DNA of 64,000 nt from Capitulum mitella (lineage: Eukaryota > Arthropoda > Thecostraca > Pollicipedomorpha > Pollicipedidae), in the NCBI GenBank assembly GCA_030062745.1, contig CP099839.1, positions 23,301,324 to 23,365,323 on the forward strand, written 5' to 3'. Below, in pieces: positions 46,354 through 60,408 of the stretch; position 1 is the stretch's first letter; each line of letters starts with the position of its first letter. Under the pieces are notes generated by a model. That model did no database searches. It had not been told where the DNA came from and worked only from the letters and a program-made list of their open reading frames with translations. The translations under genes were made by a program, and so were the position numbers.

Positions 46354-49300
46354 GTCATGATGCAGAAAAAAGATATTAAGTCAATGGGCTTTTGAGCCCG
46401 ATCGTGGGCTCGTTTTCAGAAATTAATTGCTGTTTATTGCAAAACGATATAATTGTGAAAAGAAAAAAACTGTCATTGTGTGCGCGGTTACAGACACCAG
46501 AGTTCCATAAGGAAAAAGCCGAGAGCAAACAGATTTAAGCAAATAGAGGTTGATAGTTGGGAACCACAGTTCTGGGTTTTGAGGACAAGCTGATATCGAC
46601 ACAGCCCCTCCAGATGGGACTCCATTTTAAGCCTTTGTCTCGGAACAAGCAGCGTAGCATGTCCACGTTTGCGAGAGACGTGTCCTCCCGGCACGACGCA
46701 GCGTGCTCGGCATCCGCGGACTTTTCTAGATCACCTTTGAGGGAGCGTCTTTACGCTCTTTGATTTTCTTGGACAACCGTCACCTGTTTTACTCACGTAC
46801 CGCCCTTTACAACCACACCTGAATATACGATACCCTTCTCTTTGGTCTGACTTTTCAATTTTGTGCATAGCATGGGTTATAAGGCTTGTCTTGGTTTGTG
46901 GCTACTTGCACGCCTTGTGGTCTTAGGACTTTGGCAATGCGCTTATTCACGCCCCTGCGGTCAGGCAAGGAGAGGTAATTGGTTGTCCAATCAAGCTGGT
47001 GTACCTTCCTAACCGAGACTTTTATGGCTTCTAAAGGAACGTCGTTTTTTCGTCATTTTTTTCTGCCCAAGTCCGTCCAAGTAGCAACCTCTGCTTGTTA
47101 ACATTTGTTTGCTATCGGCTCTTTCTTTATGGAACTCTTGTGTGTGTAACCGCACTCTCGACGGCAATTTTTCTTTTCATAATTGTTCTGTCTTGCACAA
47201 AGATGGGTTCACGATCAGGCCCGAAAGCTCATAAACTTAACATCTTTTTCTACATAATAGCATAGGAAACCCCAGTAAACCTTCCATAATCTGAAAATAT
47301 TTGTGCACTGTGCATAACCGATACTCCGTACATATGACTGCTACGCCGCCGCATATGCTGTTTAACATTTTACCTGTAGTAAATTGTCCCATACATTGTC
47401 AAAAGTTCATGAACTACAAATGGTTGTTCATCGGGAAGGAAACCAGGGCAGCATGCTTCGGATGTTTCCTGCCTTGATTCCTTCAAAAACATTGTATATT
47501 CTTGGTATATTCCGGTTCTGACCAGCCCTGGCAACCGCTTTCTGTCCTCGATTACTCAACGGCACGTGACATGCTACCATGTATGAATATACATACATAT
47601 GTATATACGTACGCATATATATTTTTCTACGAGCAAAACGTTTTCCATTCTCCTGGCCATAGGTGTTTGATGAATTAGAATACGCAGCGAAATTTCATAT
47701 TCTCGCCCGCTCATTCAGTCGACAGCTTGCTTTTGGTGCAGGAAAACAGCGACACTTTAGAAGCTAGGAAAGTTTCGACAAGACAGGTAAAAAAGCTTGA
47801 TCGGATAACCAGCGACGTCCTTCTATTTTAATCCAAGCTTTCAACGAGACTGACGCCAATCGCATAGAGACATCACGGCATTTCAATAACGACGTAAATT
47901 TGGTTGTCATGTTCGTTAATAGTGTAGTTTGAAAGCTGGTAATCCCATCTGCAAAAGAGTTAAAAATGAACACTAACGACTGTTGTTGGCTGATGACGTT
48001 TGGCAGACTTAATAGCACATGTCCTCTTCTTGTCGAAGTCATAATCATTTTCCTGGGTGTCTTCTTGCACAATCCGGTTTTCTCCATGTCTGTTGGACAT
48101 TAAGGGATATAGCACATTTTTGGCTTTAAATAATTTCACTCATACACTTCAACGCCACTACGCACATTGTAACGAGTTAAACATGCGCTCAGACTTCACA
48201 TGGAACGTTATGAAACGTATGAAGCCATCTCGGAAAGTCCTGGGCGCGTACCGTAAAGTCCGGACGTCCCAATTCTTTGTGGTACGTGTACCAATATCAA
48301 CAATATAAAACGGGTTTCCCACTACCCACGCATTCATAGCTGCACAGAAAGATCAGCGGAACTTGGCAACAAAAAAAACAGTACTATAATGTTCCTCTAT
48401 CAGGGCCACTTCAACATTGGTAAAACCACATGCAATAAATTTCCTTCAGAATTCATTTAAGCGCTTCAGAATGTATTCTGAGGCACCTTGCATAAGACTG
48501 TCATACGAGGATCCATTTTTCAATATTCTTCCGTAGTATATGCGTAAGAGCTGTCATAAATATAAGGGAACATCTGAACACAAAGAAGCCACGACTATTT
48601 CCCCGGGTAACGAGGAACACCCTTACGCGTCCTGGGAAACTCCACCCTTTTCGTTCTTTTCAACGGGCAAATCACACATGGCGTGCAGGAAATCAACGGG
48701 ATGACAACAGTTGCATTCATACATCTTACTCACATCCACTTAGGCTATACTAGCCCAGATATTGTGCCAAGTTAAAAATATGGAGAACGGGGTAAGTGTC
48801 TTTTCCGTAACATTTCACTAAACTCCCGAACGAAAAAACGCGGATTTTGGGCAGAACGGAACAATGGCCCTGAATAACGGAGATTCCGGAGCCCACGCTC
48901 TTGAAGGAAGTCGTTAGGCCTTTGATGACTCACTGGCGTCATTTACGTAAACACATCCGCTCAGTGGTCCGCAAGCCGCGATGCGCATAGCCCCGGGCGA
49001 GCCAGAAAACCGTGTCAAGGCCGCGCAGCCATCCCGAAGATGATAGCCCTCAGGTCGGTCTTTCCGATGGCTCTGAGGCGAGAGTGAGTCACTTGGCAAT
49101 GATAGGAGAGCGGCGCGATTCGCTGAGGACGCGCTGGGTTGACCGTGGACACGCTGTGGCAATGCAGGACATGCATCCGATGATCCCACCACCGGAAAGT
49201 ACGGATGCCCGCTATCTCGCGAACCATTGCGGACAAGGTCAGGGGGCGGGTGAGCTGGCTGGAAGCGTACACCAAGCGGCTAATCGGGGCAACTCACGCA

Positions 49301-51171
49301 AACGTTCCCGGAGAGTGATCGTCCGGTTTGATGGATTGTTCCACGCGTGTGGTGCAGAGCTCAAACTTGAGATGTAAATGATGTGGCTGAACAGGGATGT
49401 GATTGTAGAGCACGCTAAAAGTGCCCAGCTTTGCACAGAAAGGGTGCGGTAGAGGAAGAGGTGAAGGCCGCAGTTTTTCCAGTGTCATTTACACACAAAC
49501 GAGCATTCGTGCAAGTCGAAAATGAACATTGCGTCATGAATTAGCTAAGGACCGTCGCGGAAATTCGTCGGAATCACTGCGTCTGTCTCCGTGTTGCGTG
49601 GTAGCACTACGCTACGCTACATGTCAGGACTGTCTCCTACTGCCACAGATCAAGAGGAATATCAAGTGCGACACGACAGGCATTCGACCTCGCTATTTTT
49701 GCCTTTCGTGCCAGCGCGGCGTTACGACGGACAACTAAGGGCAAAATTATGGATAAAGTCCTCTGTTTGCAAGTGGAAGCAATGTCACGTCATGAATCAC
49801 GTGATTCGTGACGTGACTCAGCAGGCTCCGGCTGATGAGGCCGATGTGTTCCTGTGACGATATATCGTGACCGGAAGCGTAACACACCACGTATCGTAGC
49901 AAGTTCAGTGAAAAGCTTGAGGTGTCCTTGCGACAGCACGTTTCGTATCTATTCTTAACATAGCATAACAACATAGCAAACCCTCTGGAGACGTCTGTTT
50001 AGGTTAAACGACGTCTGATAGGTCAAGAAGAAAATGGATGTAAATTTAAGGAAACTTTTGGGAACGGCACTGTTGCAGTCAGACGTTTAACCTGTGAAAA
50101 AACAGTCTGGTTGTTGTGCGGACACCACCACAAGGCATGACGATGGGATTCTTCGCTCCAAACCTCAATCACGCCTTTTCGTCTTCATCAAGGAATGTAC
50201 TGATTTTGTTTGGAAATGCATACCCTCAACTGTCATGTTATTTGCTAAATTCCAGCACGTTCCCATCAGTTTTCATCTTTTCCAATCTAATAACTTAATC
50301 AGCTTCCTGGACGACAGATTTGGTAGCGATGTCATTCCCATTCAAATCTCACATCAGGCTCAGGACCGTTTTGATCATCTCCATCAGCGTGGCTAACGTT
50401 AAAGCCTTTCAAAAACGTTCATCCAAGAATTCGGGTTCTTTCACTGACAGCATGTTTAAAGTGCGTTTAGTTCGTCTGTTCCAAGCGTATACACATGCCA
50501 TGCAAAACTTGGTGTTCTGTGACTGTTCAATTTATGCAGGGTGCCTCGGCTGCCAATTAACTAGTAATGTGCTGGAAATCCCTCATATGGTGCGCTGTGC
50601 GTTTCCGGGATTTTCCTAGACGCCCACCGTGCATCAACAGCGTCTTCCGGTGGCCATGCAACGTACCACCCATCGCCGATCTCAAGAAGACATAATCGCT
50701 GTCCTTCGCCTCCCCGTTTTCCAAAATGGGTTAACTGGGGGCGGTGCGCCGGCCAGCCGGCGGTCTACTTCGTGACTCATCCCCCCTCCCGGGCACCGCT
50801 CCTCTGCTGGCGGCGAGCAGTTTCGCCTGGGGGCAGCAGATCACTGGCGGCGCGCGCCTGCGTGGGCGCGAGGCTTCCTAGGGCACTGGCAGCGCGTAAA
50901 ACACAGCCTCACTGGGTCACAGGGTGGCGACCTTCCGTCGCGGTTTGTCGCGCGGTCGCCGGAGGCGCCAGAAATAGGCGCGTGCGCTTCTTTGGCGGCC
51001 TGTCACCGCGCTGGGCGAGGCTCGAGGCCGGAATGTCCTCGTGCTGGATGACTGTCAACCAACGCCGCCTCGCCCGGGGTGGTGAGGTGGACGTCAACAA
51101 AGAAACATGTCCGGTGTGTGCTTGTCTTTTTCCTTTCAATTGCACTACAGATTATAAGAGAGGTTTCTTAA

Positions 51172-52389
51172 CCCGTCCCCGACCGGGGGGGGGGCAGTTG
51201 ACTGCCCCCCCTGAGGTTTTTCTGAGATTGCGAGAGAACGAACTAACACAGAGTCACGAAACTTTGTGTACCTTTTGCTCCATCAATTTTACGTCTCGTG
51301 TCAAAATTTTGACCTCAGGTCAGGTCAGGTGCCTGACCTAGACCAGGTCAAACAGACCTAAGTCTAAAAAAGTTTAGCGACCTCTAACTTTTTCGCAAAA
51401 CAAGATATCTCAATAATACTTTCAGGGATTAGTGATCGTGATAGATGCAACAAATCTGCCATCTCAGATTTTTCGGAATTTTCCGGGCATTGACCTAAGG
51501 TCAAGCCCATTTTTAAGACATATCGCAGTTTTTTCTGAAATTGACGGAATATTTCATCACATTTTTAGTGTGGAGTGAAGCAGACATCTAGTTACCGTCA
51601 TTGGGCAAAGTATCAGTGACTTCCAGCCATTGACCTGAGGTCAGGTCACGAATAACTGACGTGGGCCAAAATGTACCACCGTCAAAATCGACGATGAATT
51701 ACTCAGAATGGGTAGAAAATGGCACAACTAGCTTGCACAGACGTAAGTAATACCAGGAACCTCAAAAAGTTTGAAAAAGTAGCATATTTTGGAAATAAAT
51801 AGGCTCTCGCGAATAAAGCTCCGCCAACTTTGTGGATTGGCAACTAATCAATTTTCCCAAAATTTAAGCATGAGAACCCATCACAAGAACCACAAAGATC
51901 AATAAAATTTACATAGATCGCCTTTTTTCGCGAAAATAAAGGAACGCTAAAATTAGTTCCCATCAATTTGGTACCGCATACGGCAGCGGCGCACAGTGAC
52001 GCCTGACGGGAGAATTACGGTGTCTTTAACTCAACGTTTCGGCGTATATATTGAACAAATCTGAGGAAATTAGACGTGTATCGGCATCCGCGGACATTTA
52101 CTTGTGCGCTGGTGCCTTTACCTATGCGTTATTAGTTACAGCCCTAGAGATTCAGGCCATTTCTCGGTCTCATGCAGTCGGCTATGAGAAAACATATATA
52201 GGGCGTAAATTGGCTTACATATTATCTAAAACTAAAAATGAGACCAGTTTCGAGCTCTACTCGTGACGGGCTTTCCAACGGTATGCTTATTTTTATCGTG
52301 CGACTAACCGTTCGCGAGTTAGAGGGGGGGCAGTCAACTGCCCCCCCCCAGTCGCCGGTGTTCGGGACGGACCGACGGTCGTGCGCGGG
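51172..52389. mobile_element. piggyBac-like TTAA-flanked non-autonomous element
   Basis: Flanked by TTAA at 51168-51171 and 52390-52393. The ends read CCCGTCCCCGACCG and, inverted, CCCGCGCACGACCG. Just inside each end lies a G7-CAGTTGACTG-C7 near-palindrome (about 51186-51209 and 52326-52350). The TTAA duplication and CCC start are the piggyBac pattern. The interior holds TGACCTNAGGTCA motifs and no transposase. Confidence 0.72.
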
Positions 52390-52469
52390 TTAAGCGGCTT
52401 CAAGATGGATGTTGCTGACATCGGAAGGCAACATTTATTTTCTATCGGAAAACGTTAAGGACCAGGTTT

Positions 52470-52637
52470 CAGGTTGGCTGGTTGGTTTGGGTTAGGGCGC
52501 GCAGCCACTTGGGCTCAAGTGGCCGGTGTCCAACCCACACAATACGTGTCACCGATCGAGAGCTAGTGGCGTCGAGATTTGAACCCACAACCTTGCGATG
52601 TTCCAACCTCTATCCATTAAGCTAACGAGGAGGACCC
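52470..52637 (-). mobile_element. tRNA-derived SINE
   Basis: The minus strand has a tRNA-like head: A box TAGCTTAATGG (52624-52614) and B box GGTTCAAATCTC (52585-52574), spaced as in a tRNA. It is followed by an unrelated body and an AACC/CCAA-rich tail. The head looks arginine-tRNA-like. It lies immediately beside the TTAA element ending at 52389. Confidence 0.65.
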
Positions 52638-55441
52638 AGGTTTTAGGGATGATGACTGGGTTTGTAAATGAGGTTATCAGGCAGCGATACCATTAAATCG
52701 TACGGTGAACGAAAATGTTTGTTTTTTAACAAAGAAGTGGAACGTATCACAGATTGGCTGTAACAAAATGATTTAAAACTAATTTGGAAACTATGCCGCA
52801 ACATATTTGTAACGTAAATACGAGACAGGTGCGATTTTCGGGACCTGCTCATTTCTAACTGTTACCGTTGTTGGTGAGAAGCATTTCAGTCCCACTTAAA
52901 ATCTCCGAAGCTTCTCATCCAGATTTGCTTCACTTTACCTCAAACTACTGAATACAGGACAAGGGATGAATTCTGAATGACAACTAACCATTTGTTGCTG
53001 ATATCAGTGACAACGAATGGAGTGTTGCTTCCCTTTTTGTGAGAAAGTAGGATACATCTATTCCTGCTGAAATCATAGACGGCTCATTTTCTAATGAAGT
53101 CTCTGAGGTGTCCATCCTTTCCCGGAGCCGTCCGCCACCAAAAACATCCAGCAAATCAGTCAGGATGCATGGTATCGCCACTCACATCGAAAAGTATGTT
53201 TGTGTTATTTTGCATAACATCGACTGCATGCACTTGGCGCAGGCCATTTCCAAAATTGATGGGGAAATCCAAACAGGCCTCTCTAGAACCTCTCTTGGAG
53301 CCATTGCGTCTGATACCATTGCGCATTTTAAACTTCAGTACGACACGCAAAAAAGCTAAGCGTCGCATTTTCTAGTTGCTGCGCAAATGGACAGAATGTG
53401 GCGAGTGAAAACCTAAGGGAGAGATAATGCTCCCTCTTCTCCACCCACCATCACACACACCCGGAATAAAACTCACAGAACAAAGACTGCGGCGCCTAAT
53501 TCTGCTTACGAGACCTTGTTTTTGCCTGACACACTTTGTGCATTTGCGGTCGGTGATGTGGGTCTCTCCAGTCGTCGTCACACGCGCCCCTGTGGAGTAA
53601 CCTACACATCGGCGAATCGGTAAATGATCACGTCTTGTGCAATGTCAGATGAAGGGTATAATTACTGGCCGCCTGTGAAGGCCGGCGCCTGTAAACTCCA
53701 CGCCGTCCTGAGACAGGCTCAAACTGGAGCGGAAACGATCTTGACTGTTAACAATTCAGGACACATTGCTGCAGCAGGAAAAACAAAACCGCACGTGGTC
53801 AAAACGGCTGGGATAAGTGAATGATGCTCTTGTAAATTGTTCGAGTGAACGTGAGCATGAGATTCTACTGCATGGACACTATTTTACATATAGCGGTGCA
53901 TTAAGACATTCAGGTCAGGGCACTTTAGACGAATGTGTCCCACTTTTTTTGCCGATTATGATATGCATGAAAACCATACATGTTAACGGTTATACATTAT
54001 AAATACAGGACGACCTTATAAGTAAAGCAGCAAAATGTTTTCAAGTACGTACTATGGCGATTACGCGAACGTCGGCAAGTTTCATGAAATAAGGGCGCGC
54101 TCTAATTTATAGTTCGTATAAATTACCAGCGATGAACAATGTAGCATATAATGATAAAGACAACATGGACAACCAGTGTAGGCTGATGGTGCTATGTTGA
54201 CGACGCAGATGATAACATGCAAAGGAAAACTCTAATGACGGTAAAATAGGCTTGAACTCAACAAATTGTTGCCCCTTCTTTGACAGAAGAAGAGGTTGAA
54301 AAAAGACCAAGATATGTCGAGAAAGGTTATACGAGTGATTTGTCTCACTATTCCGTTTTATCAAGACGTGGACACGGGTGTTATATACCTGTGTTGATTA
54401 CGACATAAATAAAATAACATATTCCATTCATCGGTAGGCCAACGAGTAACCGGACATGAGGCCGAAATTTTCGAGAACCTCCTTGCCATCTTAAAAAAAA
54501 CTTAAAACCCTCGGAGATCAAGACTGCAGTATTAGCTAATCGCCCCTTGCAACTGAAATGGAACGGGCGCAGTCAGCTACCCACCTTTTATTCCTACGGG
54601 CGAGAAAGTCAAATGTCACGCCATGGTTTCTAGAACCACTGAATCAACCAAATTTAAACTTTCTATTAACACCACTGAATCACTACAAACGAAAGAAAAT
54701 AAGAAAACTACTCAGGCATATTGACAGAAGCCTGTCAGAATGTAATGTCAAATCATGCCGGTTTACGACTGTTGCAGAAATTATCTAAATTCAGGTTTAA
54801 TGTCCAAAATATCTGGAGGTGCTTTTTAAGACTGTTGGCCGCGGGCTGGGAGTCACGTAATTTTAGGAGTGGGGCTTGGCTGACAGGAAGCTGTAAACAA
54901 CAGCACACGGGGAATACAGCAAAAAAAGTAAAAAGGGATAATATTTCCTTGTTATAACTCCGATATTTGTAGAATGATTTTGGGATAATTGTCACGAATC
55001 CAGAGCTAATCGATGGCACTTTCTCTTTGACCAGCACGTTTAAAATTTGACAGCTATGAACAGTACATGATCGTTCACAGGGTTTGGGAAATGTTGCCTA
55101 CATCTTTTTCAGAGCTGAATTAATATGCAAGTTTAAAAATGGTTCATACTTATGATTTCATTTTTAGGAAGCGCAAATCACATTAGACTGTCTGTATACC
55201 ATTGAAATTGGCGGTGCCAGAGCATGAAAAAATTAGAACTGCCAATGATAATGTTTCCCTCTGGCCAACGTATGAGTTCCGAATCAAATGATTATAGGTG
55301 ACCTCTAAGTCACGCAAATTGCCATTGGTTTTATATAATAGCGTTTGAAAATGATTACAACCATTCCGATCGACTATGCTCCTCAATGTCCTGTTTATGA
55401 CCGCCGTGGTATAGTATTTATTAAACGCTTACATGGATACA

Positions 55442-55476
55442 TAGATATATATACATATATATATACATATATAGAA
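55442..55476. repeat. AT-rich microsatellite
   Basis: Repeated ATATATACAT units. Confidence 0.85.
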
Positions 55477-58170
55477 GGAACAGAGAGAGATAAGCGCGCA
55501 CATTTTAGGTCATAGCTAGGTGTAATGCCCTTATACTAACCTGGAATTTGAAACACAGTTAGAGGAAACTGATCATGTGGGGTCAGAAAACTACATTTAA
55601 GTCAAATTTTGACTTTTGGCTCTGACCTTACCTTGTGGAATGACGTGGAGTGAAATTAAACGCTTTTTTCTTGCATTTTTTAGTTTTCTACTTATATCCT
55701 CCCGAAATGTTAAGCTCTGCCTTAAAAACGCTATGTTTGGCATGTATGTTTCCTTTACGTTCATCAGTGACAAGTAACTCTGAAACGAATTTTCTCATTT
55801 TATTTGCCTTGAGATCTTTCGAATTTATAAAAAACAGGCAACGGCATTTTCTCGAATTTTCTGATTCTTTCGCCGGCTTAAACATAGACTAAGCGCTGAG
55901 TAGGTATGATACATTTTGCTATGTTTTCGTTGTTGATTAATGAGGCGTAGTTAGAGACATTTGCGAATTAAATTAAACCAAGCAAGCAAGCGAAAATTCA
56001 GAACTGCTTTTCGTCGACTGTGTAACTGCGTTCACTCGCTCCGCTCGCTCCCACCGTCTGAAACAGATTGATATTTTCTGTCCCTGAAACGTCTGTCGGT
56101 GTATAGTCATAATAAACGATCCCAACCACGTCGCTGTCGCCACACAGCTGATGAAATCGGCTCGGATGGCATCTGGTTGGTGCGTGTCGTTCTGGTCGGG
56201 CCATCAAGCCGGCGAATATTTCACGGAAGCCACTGAGCCGCGCATACCACGCTCGCGATACCGATTCCCAACAGGCGCCGGTCTGAGAGACCGCCGCGAT
56301 GCGAGGCGTCTGAGGTCATGTCTGTGGTCCTCAGCCCGTCACTCGCAGCCGTCTCAGCGAATCGCCTTCTCGGATCGGAGCCGCGGAGGACGCCGCAGTC
56401 GACTGCCGGGCGCCGAACGCGCGGCGAGGCGGATGTCCGGAACGTAAGGACGTTACGACGTGATTTCGCGCCCGCGCCGCCGCAGGCGCCGCCGCCCGCG
56501 CCGGTCGACGGGACCGGACGCGGCGAGCAGAAGCCAACGGAGCGTGGACGGCATTCGGAAAACCCGCGCACAGGCGCAGACTGCGCAGAAAAGTTAGGTG
56601 AACGACCGAACGTATAATTCATGACAACGACGTAGAATTTAACGTATCAGGTGGCACCCTAGGTTTCTGAAGCCGTCCCATGGTTTCTACGACTGGTCGC
56701 CTTTTGTTGATGGGCTATTTATGCTCAGGAAGGGCATTGGAATAAACGCCGATACAGAGTAATTCATTATTACGTGTTTCTGCGGGCATTGTCATATCGA
56801 CTGAAACTTCACAAAATAAAAATTATGCTTGGCCACAAAGCATGACATTTGTGTTGTTCATTCCTGACGGTTGGCATTTCAAGGTTATCTCTTCACTACA
56901 ACTGGCAGCGTGGTGAAACGAACCGTGACAAATTGAACAACGAGCAGATTTCAAGGGCGTGGAGGTTGATATTTTTCAATGTTGCCCACTACAGAGAACT
57001 GCGAAATAAAACTGAGTTATTCTCCTAACATACTCTTGAGTTTTAAGAACTCTCCCATGCAATTATTTGTTTTAAATATGTAACAGAACGAAGATTCGAT
57101 CATTGAACCAATACTCGTGTCGCATGGCAAAACAGAACAATAGGTAGGAAGATGGACATCAGTTACAATTATTTCCGCTTATACATGCGCCATTAAATAA
57201 CATAACAGCATGTGAACACCACAAAATCCGAATACAGACGTTCCCAGAAGTCTAAGTCATGCCGTTTTGATTACCTTCATCTTCCGTGGAAGGGATATGA
57301 TGGATGTTGGGGATTGTTCCACATTTTATTGTTATTACTTTTGAGCATATACTTATCTTATCACAGTTCAAACAAATGTGCGTTGATTAGCTTAATTTTG
57401 CCTCTGACAGGTCATTACTGGTCTATAAATGTACTGAACCTGCCAGAATATTATATAATAGTCGATAAAGGTTTGATTCACACACCGAAACTTCCAACGA
57501 AAATGGCTGGGTTCAATGGAGTACCTTCACTGGGTTGAAGGAGGCCTTGAAATTTTCCAGGAAATGCGTAGTAGAAGTGCCTTTAAACCGGACCTTAAGT
57601 CTGATTCTGATCAATGATGGCATACCACCATTCTCAGTGACGTGGTTTTTTGCCCTTTTTGTCGTATGCAGATGGCACTCTGTAAAAACTGGTAAGTCGT
57701 TGAATAACTGGCCATGACTTTTTCTTAGAGAAAACATCTTCAAGAGAGAATAAGGCATTTATGTTTTCAAAACGAGGAAGCAGCACTCTTATGGCGACAA
57801 ATTCCGTTTTGTCAAGCTTTTTGCTATACAGAGTTAAAACACATGTCGAAAATTTTACGTTGTCCTCAGATTTGCATTTTCAAACGAAAAATAGTCCACA
57901 AGCGACGAAGGATATTTTGCATGGGGACAATCTGTATTAGGAATGTTCAGAAACGCAAGACCTTTTAATTTAGCACGCTCGAAAGTCATAAAAGACGTAA
58001 ATTTGGGCTCCACTTCAACTGCATTCCTCTGACCAAATGTTTAATACTCAGTGTTACTCAATTAATATGTTTCTTCACTTGAAAGGTTCCCTGATAGCCA
58101 CAATACACGCGTCACTGTATATTTAAGATACGTTAGTGCATGATCACGACAATGCAATGGTCCGTCACTG

Positions 58171-58300
58171 TGGCCGTGATCAGTAGTTCAGTTGGGAGAG
58201 CTTTGGTTTTCCCGTCTTGGCAAAACAGGCTCAACTTCAAGTCACCTCGATGCTCGATATTTGGCCCGCGGGTTAGCTTGCAGCATGCCGATGCGGGGTC
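58171..58300 (+). mobile_element. tRNA-derived SINE fragment
   Basis: A box TAGTTCAGTTGG at 58183-58194 followed by GAGAGC, and a degenerate B box around 58229-58244 (GGCTCAACTTCAAGTC). The body is short; no tail is recognised. Confidence 0.45.
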
Positions 58301-60408
58301 ATGCTGGCAACCACTTATCAGCAAGTTGGTATTCGACGGCACGTTGAACTTTCACCATGAATCAACCGTTTCCTTGAAACGCGCGACGGAGTGCAGGGTT
58401 CAGAATACAGGCAACAACTTAAGATGTGCAAAGACACGAAATATTATCCGGGAGAATAAATGTGAATTGTGCAAGCCGAAGAAACATTCCAGTTACTCTG
58501 GTCTATGACAGACGCGGTTTAAAGCATCAGAAGAGATAGTCGGGAAAACTTGCCGTTGATTATCCTTGTATTTTCGTTATCAAAAAGGAATAAGCAAAGT
58601 TAGTGACATTACATTTTTTCCCGAGGAGAAGAATACAGGGGCTAGAAAGAATTACTTTCCCCTGATTCCCAAATCACTTTCTGTGTGAAATTCCACGGCT
58701 CACGATACAAATATCATGAGCTTTGGGATTTCACACGAGGGATAAGTCTTTCTCCACGAGGTCAAGAGATAAATTCATCTCTCGTCAGCAGGCCGAGACT
58801 AACAGCATACGAGATCACATGAATGCCATTTTCTCCTTGCAGTCATGCTTGTTCATACTTAAGTCCTTTCCATGATTTAGGAGAGCAGTTGCTTGCCTAA
58901 GCACCGAAATCTCCATTGCACGCCGTCCGTTGTAATGATACAGCATATCGCATTAAAGCAGGAGAAATAACAACGGCATTATGCTGTTATGGGGCAAACA
59001 CGCGATCAAAAAAGCTCAAACATGTACAGGATCTCCGTATTGGTGATGTCGAAAGTGATATTGCATATAGTTCCTGCACTTTACTTTATGCCTACCAGAT
59101 TCAGCGTTTCCAGTTTTGCGGTGCAGAGGCTGCTTTGAGCGCTGCCAGTCCGACGTTGTACGATGGCCCACGTGAGATGCAAACAGACCACATCGTGACC
59201 GTGACGTTTTGCCTGAATGCACGGCCGGCCTTGCTGTTACGGGTGGTCCAAAGGCCGTGTTTACGTTCGCTGGAGCTGTGAGCTGCTCTGCAGGGAGCTT
59301 TCACACAGAGAAGCCGTGCGTTTTGCAAACAGCTGCTCTATTAGATGGGTGTTATGTACTCCGGTTCCGGGAGAGGGAGCATATTAAAGGCTAATATTGA
59401 AGGCGGAATGACAGGACTGCACTTCTTTCCCGTTCGCCTCCAGGTAGAAACTGCAGAGACCAAGGCTAGGATAGGTCAGTAAATGTGGAAAATATGGAAA
59501 GACAAGGGATATTCAGGCTGACAGAATACTGTAGGCTGGATTATGAACCAAGGATGCAGGACTTGTTTACAATTTGGTTGAACTGGAACATCGACCATAA
59601 GTCGGCGCTATCCTTCTCAAAATGGATTTCGAAGGTACGTTAAGTGCACTAACATGATCATGTATAGCAGTTCTCGAAAGGCTGAAGTTTTGCACTGACT
59701 CTATTTTGCGGAATAACACAAATTAAAAACAGAACAAACTCGTCAGGGCGGCGTGAGCTATTGATGGAGTATGCGTCATATGACCAGTTAAAAATACCTG
59801 AGTAGTAATTCATCTTCATTGGAAAACAGTTGTATGATTGTGCCGAAAGCAATTTTTGGGTAAATAAATATAGAAAAAACAATACAAATGGCAGTGCTGT
59901 GGTATAAATTGTTTGCGAAAAGAAACAGGCAGGCCTAAACCTTACGTTCTTGTGTGGGTTTTTCGCTGCGTAAGCAGATCAACAGGAAGGCATACCAGCG
60001 CTGACCAATAATTGGCGATATAACATTCCGACGCATTTAAATCCCTTAAAATATCAATGATAGTGTTTCGATGTTTGTTTTTTATCAATGTGTGTAAACT
60101 GAAACATATAATGGTGAGCATTACATTGCTGGCGTTTTTTTCGCTGCAAAGGGATATAATTTCGTTATTATTCGTCTTCTTATGGGCAATTTGTTTGTGT
60201 GGCATGGTTGCATGTTTCCATGCGGACATCCCCACCTACACTACCCACAGGCGGGGCTCCGTTCATTTCCAGAAACCGCGTGTTTAGCACCCTCGTTCAC
60301 GTTTGGCCAGAGATCATATGATCTCCTCCCCACCGTCTGCACAGTCCCCTCGCCACCGTCTGGATAGTGCCCTCCTCACCGTCGGGGTCGTACCCTCCCC
60401 GCCTCCTG

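Noticed and set aside
47764..48087. 107-codon minus-strand frame
   Set aside because: No domain, splice context or homology cue; length expected by chance.
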